Assembly (NCBI GenBank): GCA_003523085.1
Contig: DPHD01000065.1
Coordinates: 2,926 to 13,727, forward strand
Direction of reading: 5' to 3'
DNA from: Oceanospirillaceae bacterium
GTDB taxonomy: Bacteria; Pseudomonadota; Gammaproteobacteria; Pseudomonadales; Balneatricaceae
Length of the DNA stretch: 10,802 nt
Shown: piece by piece, positions 1 through 6,195 of the stretch
Position numbering within the stretch: the first letter of the stretch is position 1
Layout of the letters: every line of letters begins with the position of its first letter
The notes under the pieces: model-generated
The model's input: only the letters and a program-made list of their open reading frames with translations
What the model was told of the DNA's origin: nothing
The model's database searches: none
Translations under genes and position numbers: made by a program

Positions 1-71
1 GTAGTCTATAGTTCTGCTAGGCAGTCGTCTAGTAGGAATCCAAACATGATAGATTACATGGAGTAATTATT

Positions 72-284
72 ATGAACGCATTGACAATGAATGAAGTTGA
101 ATTAGTGGGCGGCGGTAGAGGGGCGTATGCCTCAGCCATGTCGGCAATGAAAAGCGGTTATCCTCCACGGAATATCGTCCCCAGTGATTCAAACGGGGCC
201 AATCGCCAGTATTATTCGAATCCAGATCTTGACAATAGAATGTATGGCACGAGTTCGGCCAAAAGGTTGGGCGCTTGGGACTAG
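72..284 (+). CDS. Putative double-glycine-leader secreted peptide (microcin/bacteriocin-like precursor), 70 aa
   Basis: Seen: residues 1-15 read MNALTMNEVELVGGG. They align without gaps to the 15-residue leader of microcin V (MRTLTLNELDSVSGG), sharing the L4-T5-x-N7-E8 core, V12 and Gly-Gly at 14-15. A GGAG Shine-Dalgarno at 60-63 sits 8 bases before the ATG, supporting a translated gene and this start. Known: such leaders are cut after Gly-Gly by C39-peptidase ABC exporters as the peptide leaves the cell. Inferred: cleavage after G15 would release a 55-residue core beginning RGAYASAM and ending LGAWD. The core has no cysteine, is rich in Gly, Ser, Asn and Tyr, contains PP at 31-32 and YY at 47-48, and lacks a clear membrane-spanning stretch, so it is unlike classical pore-forming microcins. 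I recognise no known core family. No exporter or immunity gene is visible in the window. It could be a bacteriocin, a signalling peptide or another type of secreted peptide. Confidence 0.72.
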   Translation: MNALTMNEVELVGGGRGAYASAMSAMKSGYPPRNIVPSDSNGANRQYYSNPDLDNRMYGTSSAKRLGAWD

Positions 285-450
285 CGGCGCCTGCATTGCG
301 CGACGTTTGAACTGACGAGGTCAAACTGCTGCCAGACATTATTCACCTGTACTGGCAGTATGGTTGCCTGAAAATCCCGCAGGGCTGTGGAAGCCCCATT
401 TTGTCCTGATCTAATTGATTATGTTGTAACAAATCTACGCGGATAGCCCC
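285..450. other. Intergenic spacer with three small inverted repeats
   Basis: I see no convincing gene here on either strand. The stretch holds three short dyads in about 95 bases: GTTTGA/TCAAAC (305-310 and 321-326), CTGCCAG/CTGGCAG (329-335 and 352-358, 16-base loop), and GGGCT/AGCCC (382-386 and 392-396). The third is followed by CATTTTG and is a weak candidate intrinsic terminator for the peptide gene. No convincing promoter for the downstream gene was recognised. Confidence 0.4.
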
Positions 451-1206
451 ATGAAAACACTGGTCACAAGAAACAGAACAACTGGCGATGGTCTGCTTCA
501 ATATATAAATCAACGATATAATTTTCACCGATTGTTAGCGTTAATTATGTTTGTCTTTTACTTGACGCCTGTTCATAGCGCAGACAAAAACGAGTACGAG
601 TACTTTGAGGGTCAGCACGGCTACTTTAAAGAACTTATACTGGGGCGGTATGCTAGTAATGATAGGCGAGTGTGGAAATGGGTTGATGATATCAATATAT
701 TTGTAAAAGGAGGAATGCCGACTGTATTAAGTAGAGAGCTAGATAAAATTATTGTTGAACTTAATCACATTGCTGACCCTATTCGACTAGAAAGAGTTGC
801 TTCAGAAGACCAGGCCAACTACTTTATGTTTTTTGAGTCAAGCGAAGCTTATTTGCGTTTTGAGCCTAATGCACTCTCTAAACGTGTCGAAGAAGGCGCC
901 GCTATTTATTTAAATAAAAATACAGACTATGAAATTTCCAACGGCTCAATGTATATTGACCTAGCTATTTTTGAGGATAATACATATAGGAAATATTGGC
1001 TTAGAAAGCTATTAAGCCACTCATTAGGTACTCGGTACCCAGCGCCGTATTATGCTGACAGTGTCTTTAGTTCACTTCCATATAGAGAAATCACCTTAAG
1101 ATATTCAAATCTAGATAAAACCATCATAAAAAAACTATACAGTACATGCGTAAAGGCAGGTATGGATAAATATGAGTTAGATGATGTGCTGGTCAATGGT
1201 TGTTGA
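451..1206 (+). CDS. Exported DUF2927-like protein of unknown function, 251 aa
   Basis: Seen: a hydrophobic stretch at residues 28-41 (LLALIMFVFYLTPV) followed by HSA-DK gives a plausible signal peptide cut after A44, so the product is probably periplasmic or secreted. After it come RRVWKWVDDINIFVKGG, a mid-protein ANYFMFFES segment, and a C-terminal block with LLSHSLG, SVFSSL, LDKTIIKKLY and VKAGM. This order of motifs recalls the DUF2927 family (an EEL-x-Q-x-LG motif, a SIF-type motif, then an LY...PGM ending). The glutamates usual in the LG helix are replaced here (LRKLLSHSLG), so the match is divergent. The family has no established function. The ATG at 451 lacks a clear Shine-Dalgarno and the 27-residue region before the hydrophobic core is long, so the start could lie downstream, for example TTG 532 or ATG 547. 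The gene is visibly more AT-rich than the later genes (many ATA, AAA, TTT and TAT codons), suggesting acquired DNA. It follows the double-glycine peptide on the same strand. Confidence 0.6.
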   Translation: MKTLVTRNRTTGDGLLQYINQRYNFHRLLALIMFVFYLTPVHSADKNEYEYFEGQHGYFKELILGRYASNDRRVWKWVDDINIFVKGGMPTVLSRELDKIIVELNHIADPIRLERVASEDQANYFMFFESSEAYLRFEPNALSKRVEEGAAIYLNKNTDYEISNGSMYIDLAIFEDNTYRKYWLRKLLSHSLGTRYPAPYYADSVFSSLPYREITLRYSNLDKTIIKKLYSTCVKAGMDKYELDDVLVNGC

Positions 1207-1212
1207 CCAGCA
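1187..1212. repeat. Perfect 10-bp inverted repeat spanning the stop codon of the DUF2927-like gene
   Basis: TGCTGGTCAA (1187-1196) and TTGACCAGCA (1203-1212) are exact reverse complements separated by 6 bases. The TGA stop (1204-1206) lies inside the right arm. There is no T-run after it, so it is not a canonical intrinsic terminator. It lies about 14 bases before the point where recognisable HAD-hydrolase homology starts. It may be an RNA-protecting hairpin, a Rho-independent-like stop, or the scar or end of a mobile segment. Confidence 0.6.
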
Positions 1213-1225
1213 ACAAGATCAAAGG

Positions 1226-1378
1226 GGCGATAACGCCCACGACCTTCACATAGGCAAAAGTGCCGGTGCAGGGCTTAACGTTGGTGTGCTAACAGGTACT
1301 AGCCACACAGCAGAGCTGGAAGTTGACGCTGATTTGGTGCTTGATTCTATTGCGGACTTACCGGCGTTGTTTGGTTAA
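1226..1378 (+). pseudogene. 3' remnant of a HAD-superfamily hydrolase gene (phosphoglycolate phosphatase-like)
   Basis: Seen: the plus-strand reading frame from 1226 encodes GDNAHDLHIGKSAGAG, then GVLTGT, then ADLVLDSIADLPALFG and a TAA. Known: this is the typical end of haloacid-dehalogenase phosphatases. The GDxxxD of motif IV binds the catalytic magnesium, and the GVLTG and 'DSIADLP-L' endings are common in Gph-like members. The expected residues upstream (the DxDGTL nucleophile motif, cap domain, motif II Thr and motif III Lys) are absent. The frame continues left only into DNA overlapping the end of the DUF2927-like gene, which shows no HAD similarity. About 50 codons remain of a gene that usually has about 200-230. 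It is almost certainly non-functional. The break falls between 1207 and 1226, next to the inverted repeat at 1187-1212. Its stop codon abuts the convergent PIN toxin gene with no gap. Confidence 0.7.
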
Positions 1379-1789
1379 TTATTTGACGTAAACGGTAAAA
1401 GGTTTGTTGCCGGGTAGCCGGTAGATGTCGAAATCTCTATCGATAGTGGCGACGGTGTTAATGTCTAGTTTTTCACCTAGCAGAACCAAACATGCGTCGG
1501 CAAAATCCATTGGCAAGTCCGCATATTTAATGGTTAGCTCTTTTATCCTTAATAAATCCTGTGCGCTGATGGGCTCAATTTCTACCGCTCCTGCAGCAAC
1601 CCACGCTAAAAAATCCACTTGAGCACCACGATTAAAATCGAGCAGGTGTAGCGTTTCGGTTATGGAGGCTATAGTGGTTATGAGTGGCTGACGGTTGTTT
1701 TTTAAAAAGGTTACAGACGCTGCGTGATATTTGTCATTGCTGCTGAACAGCGCAATCATTGGCCCAGAATCTATAAGGATCTTATTCAT
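1379..1789 (-). CDS. PIN-domain (VapC-like) toxin nuclease, 136 aa
   Basis: Seen: the protein opens with ILIDSGPMIALF (D7), has ITETLHLL (E45), MDFADACLV (D95/D98) and VATIDRDFDIY (D117/D119). This is the usual spacing of the acidic residues that hold magnesium in PIN-domain ribonucleases, and the length is normal for the family. Known: VapC-type toxins cut RNA, often tRNA or rRNA, and are neutralised by the antitoxin encoded just upstream. Its ATG (1787-1789) overlaps the antitoxin stop by four bases (ATGA at 1786-1789), implying translational coupling. The specific RNA target cannot be read from the sequence. All four acidic positions are present, so nothing suggests the toxin is inactive. 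Confidence 0.88.
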   Translation of the reverse strand: MNKILIDSGPMIALFSSNDKYHAASVTFLKNNRQPLITTIASITETLHLLDFNRGAQVDFLAWVAAGAVEIEPISAQDLLRIKELTIKYADLPMDFADACLVLLGEKLDINTVATIDRDFDIYRLPGNKPFTVYVK

Positions 1790-2043
1790 CTTTGTTGATT
1801 CATTTTTGCAGCCAATTTATGCTTCAACAACATTTTCCTATCTTCTGCTAGGTTGCTTATAGGGCTTTCATAGTTGCCAAACAGGCCTTGTCCGAGTTCC
1901 CAAGGGCTAACTTTTTCCTGTTGTTGTATAAATGAGGTTAGGCTTTGGCGGACTAGTTCGGACTTTGATACGCCCATCTTCAAGGCGGCCTGACTCACTT
2001 GTTGTTCTAGCTGTGCATTCAATCTAAGTGTCATCATATTCAT
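1786..2043 (-). CDS. Ribbon-helix-helix (CopG/MetJ-type) antitoxin, 85 aa
   Basis: Seen: the N-terminus MMTLRLNAQLEQQVSQAALK is followed by GVSKSELVRQSLTSFI. This is the short DNA-contacting beta strand (residues 3-8) plus two helices of the ribbon-helix-helix fold, with the GVSKSELVRQ turn typical of the family. Residues 45-85 (PWELGQGLFGNYESP... onward) form the part expected to wrap the toxin; a 'WELG-x-x-LFG' segment is common in RHH antitoxins paired with PIN toxins. Inferred role: it binds and blocks the PIN toxin and represses the shared promoter through the palindrome at 2058-2082. Three Met codons (1, 3 and 4) lie close together; the first is taken, but ATG 2037 or 2034 would keep the whole domain. 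No strong Shine-Dalgarno precedes it. Confidence 0.85.
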   Translation of the reverse strand: MNMMTLRLNAQLEQQVSQAALKMGVSKSELVRQSLTSFIQQQEKVSPWELGQGLFGNYESPISNLAEDRKMLLKHKLAAKMNQQR

Positions 2044-2057
2044 ATACCAACGCTATA

Positions 2058-2097
2058 GTTGTATTACATAGTGTAATACAACTTGGATAATTGTCAA
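2058..2097 (-). promoter_or_regulatory. Autoregulatory operator and promoter of the toxin-antitoxin pair
   Basis: GTTGTATTACA (2058-2068) and TGTAATACAAC (2072-2082) form a perfect 11-bp palindrome with a 3-base centre, 14 bases before the antitoxin start. On the minus strand a TTGACA -35 box (2097-2092) lies 16 bases before TACACT (2075-2070), which falls inside the palindrome. An RHH protein bound there would block RNA polymerase. TGTATTACA-type half-sites are usual for this class of antitoxin; that this one binds here is inferred. Confidence 0.75.
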
Positions 2098-2126
2098 ATC
2101 ACCTTATCTGCTGTTGCAATTATCCT

Positions 2127-2145
2127 AATGCCGAGAACCGGCATT
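2127..2145. repeat. Short perfect hairpin AATGCCG/CGGCATT
   Basis: The arms at 2127-2133 and 2139-2145 pair over 7 bp with a 5-base loop. There is no T-run on either side. It lies between the divergent toxin-antitoxin promoter and the GMC oxidoreductase gene. It could be a regulator-binding dyad or simply chance; no regulator is known. Confidence 0.35.
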
Positions 2146-2183
2146 TGTAGCCTACGTTCTTGATGGCAATGCATGATATGCTG

Positions 2184-2210
2184 AACGAGCAATAAAAAAC
2201 CGCTCGTTTT
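2184..2210 (+). promoter_or_regulatory. Leader hairpin just upstream of the GMC gene
   Basis: AACGAGC (2184-2190) and GCTCGTT (2202-2208) pair perfectly over 7 bp around an A-rich 11-base loop and are followed by TT. The hairpin ends directly before the AGGTG Shine-Dalgarno (2211-2215) of the GMC gene. Its place suggests a 5' UTR structure affecting translation or weak termination, but the short T-run makes strong termination unlikely. Confidence 0.35.
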
Positions 2211-2223
2211 AGGTGCCCGGTCG

Positions 2224-3882
2224 ATGTTACAAAAGTTTGATTATATTATTATTGGAGCGGGTACTGCTGGTGCTTTGTTAGCCAACCGTTTGAGTGCCGA
2301 CAGCTCTAAACAAGTGTTGTTGCTAGAGGCCGGGGGCAAAGATAATTACCACTGGCTTCACATTCCGGTGGGATATTTGTACTGCATTGATAACCCACGC
2401 ACTGATTGGCAATATAGAACGGAGCCGGAAGCTGGGTTAAACGGTAGAAGCCTATTGTATCCCCGCGGCAAAACCTTGGGCGGCTGTTCGTCGATCAATG
2501 GCATGATTTACATGCGTGGCCAAGCCAGAGATTACGATCAATGGGCGCAGCTTACGGGTGATCCCGAGTGGTGCTGGGAAGCTTGTGTTGAGGACTTTAA
2601 AGCCCACGAAGACCACTATCGACTTGATCAAAACTCTGCGCCTATTAATAAGGACGTAAATGACATCGCCAGTTTTCATGGGTCGGGCGGCGAGTGGCGA
2701 GTAGAGCAACAACGCTTAAGCTGGGAAGTTCTAGATGCCTATTCAAAGGCAGCGACTCAAACAGGTATACCGCCCACCGATGACTTTAATGCTGGCGATA
2801 ACACCGGCACGGGCTATTTTGATGTTAATCAGCGTAAAGGTTGGCGCTGGAGCAGCTCAAAAGCCTTCTTGAGGCCGGTGAAGAAACGCAAAAATCTGCA
2901 GGTGTGGACCCATGCCCAAGTCACCAAACTTAATCTGACTAAAACCGCCGATGGTCAAAAAAAGTGTACCTCTGTGGATGTCTGGCACCATGGTAAAAGC
3001 TATACCCTAGGGGCCGGTTTAGAAGTAATATTGAGTGCAGGTGCTATTGGCAGCCCACAAATATTACAACTCTCTGGCATTGGTGCGCCAGAGCAGTTGG
3101 CCAAAGTAAGTATTAAAGTGGAGCATGCCCTTGAAGGGGTGGGCCGCAATCTGCAGGATCATTTACAAATTCGCACCGTATATGGCGTAGAAGGCGTTAA
3201 AACCTTGAATATAATGGCGGCCACATGGTGGGGCAAAGCCAAAATGGCGCTCGAATACGCCATCAAACGCAGCGGGCCCATGAGTATGGCTCCATCACAG
3301 CTCGGTATATTTACCAAAAGTGACCCAAGTCTCGCGCATGCTAATATTGAATTTCATGTACAGCCACTTAGTTTAGAGGCTTTTGGTCAACCGCTACATG
3401 ATTTCCCAGCCATTACTGCCAGTGTTTGTAACCTCAATCCTACCAGTCGCGGGACTGTATTTCTTAAGTCTGCCGACCCGTTTGAAGCCCCGGCGATTGC
3501 ACCCCAATATTTAACCACTGCCGAGGACCAAAAAGTGGCTGCTGACAGTGTGCGCGTGGTGCGAAACATTGCCCAGCAACAAGCAATGGCGCAGTATAGG
3601 CCCATAGAAATTAAACCCGGTATTGAGCACCAAACCAATGATGAACTAGCTCAAGTTGCAGGTGATATTGGCTCGACCATATTTCATCCCGTAGGTACCA
3701 CTAAAATGGGCCGCAAGGATGACCCACTTGCGGTGGTGGATAGCAAGTTAAGGGTGTTTGGCATTCAAGGTTTGCGAGTGGTTGATGCTGGCATTATGCC
3801 TACTATTACCAGTGGCAATACCAATAGCCCTACGCTGATGATTGCAGAAAAGGCAGCGCGCTGGATAGTGCAAGCACACTAG
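2224..3882 (+). CDS. GMC-family FAD-dependent alcohol/choline dehydrogenase-like oxidoreductase, 552 aa
   Basis: Seen: an N-terminal FAD-binding beta-alpha-beta motif (IIIGAGTAGALLA, glycines 11, 13 and 16) followed by LLLEAGG; GMC signature 1 at 80-99 (PRGKTLGGCSSINGMIYMRG); signature 2 at 272-287 (AGAIGSPQILQLSGIG); and a C-terminal catalytic pair H488 (FHPVGTTKMG) and N532 (SGNTNSPT). The His-to-Asn spacing of 44 matches choline oxidase. Known: the family oxidises alcohols with FAD and passes electrons to quinone or oxygen. BetA-type and AlkJ-type dehydrogenases are the nearest named kin by length and motifs. The substrate cannot be fixed from sequence. No betB, betI or choline transporter lies beside it, so betA is not assigned. 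The ATG at 2224 has AGGTG 8 bases upstream. The gene begins a plus-strand run with ridA and an ABC exporter, though the 110-base gap to ridA and a promoter there suggest separate transcription. Confidence 0.92.
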   Translation: MLQKFDYIIIGAGTAGALLANRLSADSSKQVLLLEAGGKDNYHWLHIPVGYLYCIDNPRTDWQYRTEPEAGLNGRSLLYPRGKTLGGCSSINGMIYMRGQARDYDQWAQLTGDPEWCWEACVEDFKAHEDHYRLDQNSAPINKDVNDIASFHGSGGEWRVEQQRLSWEVLDAYSKAATQTGIPPTDDFNAGDNTGTGYFDVNQRKGWRWSSSKAFLRPVKKRKNLQVWTHAQVTKLNLTKTADGQKKCTSVDVWHHGKSYTLGAGLEVILSAGAIGSPQILQLSGIGAPEQLAKVSIKVEHALEGVGRNLQDHLQIRTVYGVEGVKTLNIMAATWWGKAKMALEYAIKRSGPMSMAPSQLGIFTKSDPSLAHANIEFHVQPLSLEAFGQPLHDFPAITASVCNLNPTSRGTVFLKSADPFEAPAIAPQYLTTAEDQKVAADSVRVVRNIAQQQAMAQYRPIEIKPGIEHQTNDELAQVAGDIGSTIFHPVGTTKMGRKDDPLAVVDSKLRVFGIQGLRVVDAGIMPTITSGNTNSPTLMIAEKAARWIVQAH

Positions 3883-3944
3883 CTTTGTGGTTTGGTACTA
3901 GCTCAAAAAAAACTTGGCCAAGGTGGCATTAGTCGCCCCCAGCC

Positions 3945-3953
3945 TGCTATTAT
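3945..3953 (+). promoter_or_regulatory. Candidate extended -10 promoter for ridA
   Basis: TGCTATTAT (3945-3953) matches the extended -10 consensus TGnTATAAT at all but one base. No good -35 lies 16-18 bases upstream, as is tolerated with extended -10 elements. Transcription would begin near 3960, giving a short leader before the AAGG Shine-Dalgarno (3979-3982) and the ridA ATG. Confidence 0.45.
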
Positions 3954-3992
3954 CCAAATCCAGATTTCACTATATATTAAGGCGCACTTCCC

Positions 3993-4385
3993 ATGGCAAA
4001 AATTATCATCGCAACCGACAAAGCGCCAGCTGCAATTGGCACCTATTCACAAGCCGTTAAGGTCGACAACACGGTTTATATTTCTGGCCAAATCCCCCTT
4101 GTACCTGAAACTATGCTGATGGTCAGTGATGACTTTGCGGCCCAGGCCACGCAGGTGTTTGAAAATCTAAAGGCGGTAGCAGAGGCCAGCGGTGGTACTT
4201 TGGCAGACGCAGTAAAGCTTAATATCTCCATGACTGATTTAGCCAACTTTCCGACCATTAACGAGATTATGGCGACTTATTTTGATCAGCCTTACCCAGC
4301 TCGTGCGGCCGTCGGTATTAATGCATTGCCTAAGGGCGCGCAAGTAGAAATTGAAGCTATTCTCCACTTGGATTCGTGCTGCTAG
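3993..4385 (+). CDS. ridA: RidA family enamine/imine deaminase, 130 aa
   Basis: Function: cytosolic trimeric enzyme that hydrolyses reactive 2-aminoacrylate and related imines released by PLP enzymes such as threonine/serine dehydratases, giving 2-keto acids and ammonia. Seen: the opening APAAIGTYSQAV, VYISGQIPL, and the family signature around 100-121 (PYPARAAVGINALPKGAQVEIEAI). It carries R104, which binds the substrate carboxylate, and E119, which positions the catalytic water. These are the residues that mark the active RidA subfamily rather than the inactive Rid groups. Length is normal. The C-terminus carries a slightly unusual CC pair. AAGG at 3979-3982 precedes the ATG by 10 bases. 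Here it does not follow spoT, its frequent neighbour in gammaproteobacteria. Confidence 0.95.
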   Translation: MAKIIIATDKAPAAIGTYSQAVKVDNTVYISGQIPLVPETMLMVSDDFAAQATQVFENLKAVAEASGGTLADAVKLNISMTDLANFPTINEIMATYFDQPYPARAAVGINALPKGAQVEIEAILHLDSCC

Positions 4386-4394
4386 GCACTTCCA

Positions 4395-6188
4395 TTGAAA
4401 GCAAGCGCCCAACGCGGCTACGGCCAACACAAAGTAAAGGATTTTAAAGAACTTGAATTAATGGTTCTGTTAAAGGCGTTGTGGCCCTACCTTATGATTC
4501 ATAAGGTGCGGGTGATTATTGCTATGGCCCTGTTGGTGGGTGCCAAAGGGGTAAGCTTTGTTGTTCCTTGGGCGTTTAAACACATCGTAGACGCCTTAGA
4601 TGGCGGTAGCCCAGAGCAACTGTTGGTCATCCCCTTAGGGTTTGTATTGCTCTATGGTGGTTTGCGGTTTGGTTCGGTGTTTTTAGGTGAATTACGAGAC
4701 GCGGTGTTTAGCCGAGTCACCGAAAGTGCTATGCGCAAGGTGGGTTTAGAGGTGTTTGCTCACTTGCATCAACTCGAACTCGACTTTCATTTAAGCCGCC
4801 AAACCGGTGGTATTTCGCGCGACATCGATCGCGGCACCAATGGCATCAATTTTATGATGCGCTTTATGGTGTTTAATATCCTCCCCACCATACTTGAACT
4901 CATTGGCGTCATGCTGATCTTGCTGTTCGCTTTTAATGCTTGGTTTTCTGCCGTGACCTTGGTTTGTGTGGTGGCCTATGTGGTGTTTAGTATTAAAACC
5001 ACAGAATGGCGTACCCGGTTTGTGAAAGAAGCCAATCGGCTCGACAGTAAGTCCAGCACTCGCGCAGTCGATAGCCTGCTGAATTACGAAACGGTAAAGT
5101 ACTTTAACAACGAAGCCTTTGAAGCCAAGCAGTACGATGTCAATCTAAAAGCATGGGAGCAAGCCAGGGTCGATAACCGTTTGTCACTGGCGCTGCTTAA
5201 CTCAGGCCAGGCGTTGATTATTGGTTTGGGCGTCACGGCACTCATGTACCTTGCAGCCAAAGGCGTGGCCGAAGACACCATGACCATTGGTGATTTGGTG
5301 ATGGTCAACATGTACCTATTACAATTGTTTGTGCCGCTTAATGCCTTAGGTTTTATTTACCGTGAAATTCGTCGCGCTTTGTCAGACGTAGAAAATATGT
5401 TTGGTTTATTAAAACGGGCACCCACCATACAAGATCAGCTCAAAGCAGAACCTATAAAGGTCTCAAGGGCGGCGATAGAATTTGCTCAGGTTGATTTTTC
5501 TTATCAACGTCAAAGGCAGATACTAAAACAACTGAGTTTTAAAGTTGCGCCAGGCGAAAAGGTGGCTATTGTAGGCCCTAGTGGTTCTGGCAAATCCACC
5601 ATTGGCCGTTTACTGTTTCGTTTTTACGATGTCAACAGCGGTGCTATTACCATTGACCATCAAGATTTACGCCGCGTGCAGCAGCTTAGTTTGCGTGAAG
5701 CCATTGGTGTGGTGCCACAAGACACGGTGCTGTTTAACGACACCATCTGGAATAACGTGGCTTATGGCTGCCCAGACGCCAGCGACGAAACCATATGGAA
5801 AGCCATCGACATGGCCGCGTTACGCACCTTTGTAGAGTCAATTCCTGATGGGGTAGAAACCATTGTTGGCGAGCGGGGGTTAAAAGTGTCCGGCGGCGAG
5901 AAGCAACGCATAGCCATTGCCCGTGTATTGCTCAAAAATCCACCCATTTTATTGTTTGATGAAGCCACATCGGCACTGGATTCGGAGTCTGAACGCAGCA
6001 TTCTTGAAGCGCTGGCACAAATTTCGCAAAACAAAACCACCTTAGTGATAGCCCACAGGCTTTCTACCATCATTGATGCTGACCGTATCTTGGTGATTGA
6101 CGATGGCCAAATAGTTGAGCAGGGCAGCCATCAACAACTACTCACCCAAAGTGGCCATTACGCCCGTTTGTGGCAAATGCAGCAGTAG
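4395..6188 (+). CDS. Atm1/ABCB7-type ABC half-exporter (membrane domain plus ATPase), up to 597 aa
   Basis: Seen (numbered from TTG 4395): a six-helix exporter membrane domain to about residue 320, then an ATPase with Walker A GPSGSGKST (394-402), Q-loop Q442, signature VSGGEKQR (S499-G501), Walker B ILLFDE (D522, catalytic E523) and H-loop H554. The segment NYETVKYFNNE followed by LLNSGQALIIGLGVTALMY closely resembles the glutathione-contacting region of mitochondrial Atm1/ABCB7 and bacterial Atm1. Known: these homodimeric inner-membrane exporters carry glutathione conjugates or Fe-S-related sulfur species, and bacterial ones can protect against heavy metals. The true start is unsure. TTG 4395 lies 9 bases after ridA and keeps a DFKELELMVLLKALWPYL stretch that looks family-like; ATG 4461 (575 aa) is the first ATG but has a poor Shine-Dalgarno. 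It is probably co-transcribed with ridA. Confidence 0.9.
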   Translation: MKASAQRGYGQHKVKDFKELELMVLLKALWPYLMIHKVRVIIAMALLVGAKGVSFVVPWAFKHIVDALDGGSPEQLLVIPLGFVLLYGGLRFGSVFLGELRDAVFSRVTESAMRKVGLEVFAHLHQLELDFHLSRQTGGISRDIDRGTNGINFMMRFMVFNILPTILELIGVMLILLFAFNAWFSAVTLVCVVAYVVFSIKTTEWRTRFVKEANRLDSKSSTRAVDSLLNYETVKYFNNEAFEAKQYDVNLKAWEQARVDNRLSLALLNSGQALIIGLGVTALMYLAAKGVAEDTMTIGDLVMVNMYLLQLFVPLNALGFIYREIRRALSDVENMFGLLKRAPTIQDQLKAEPIKVSRAAIEFAQVDFSYQRQRQILKQLSFKVAPGEKVAIVGPSGSGKSTIGRLLFRFYDVNSGAITIDHQDLRRVQQLSLREAIGVVPQDTVLFNDTIWNNVAYGCPDASDETIWKAIDMAALRTFVESIPDGVETIVGERGLKVSGGEKQRIAIARVLLKNPPILLFDEATSALDSESERSILEALAQISQNKTTLVIAHRLSTIIDADRILVIDDGQIVEQGSHQQLLTQSGHYARLWQMQQ

Positions 6189-6195
6189 AAATTGA

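Noticed and set aside
343..528. Minus-strand small frame across the spacer and the start of the DUF2927-like gene
   Set aside because: No ribosome binding site, low-complexity-free but unrecognisable product, and largely antisense to the better supported gene.
1181..1225. Complete small gene from ATG 1181 to 1378
   Set aside because: The first 15 codons lie in the end of the DUF2927-like gene or the inverted repeat and show no HAD similarity; only the part from 1226 is meaningful, as a remnant.
1187..1230. Integron attC site after the DUF2927-like gene (gene cassette hypothesis)
   Set aside because: The inverted repeat lacks the RYYYAAC/GTTRRRY core sites and the paired inner boxes expected of attC.
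3892..4119. Small plus-strand frame overlapping the ridA start
   Set aside because: It overlaps ridA in another frame, has no Shine-Dalgarno and its product has no recognisable features.
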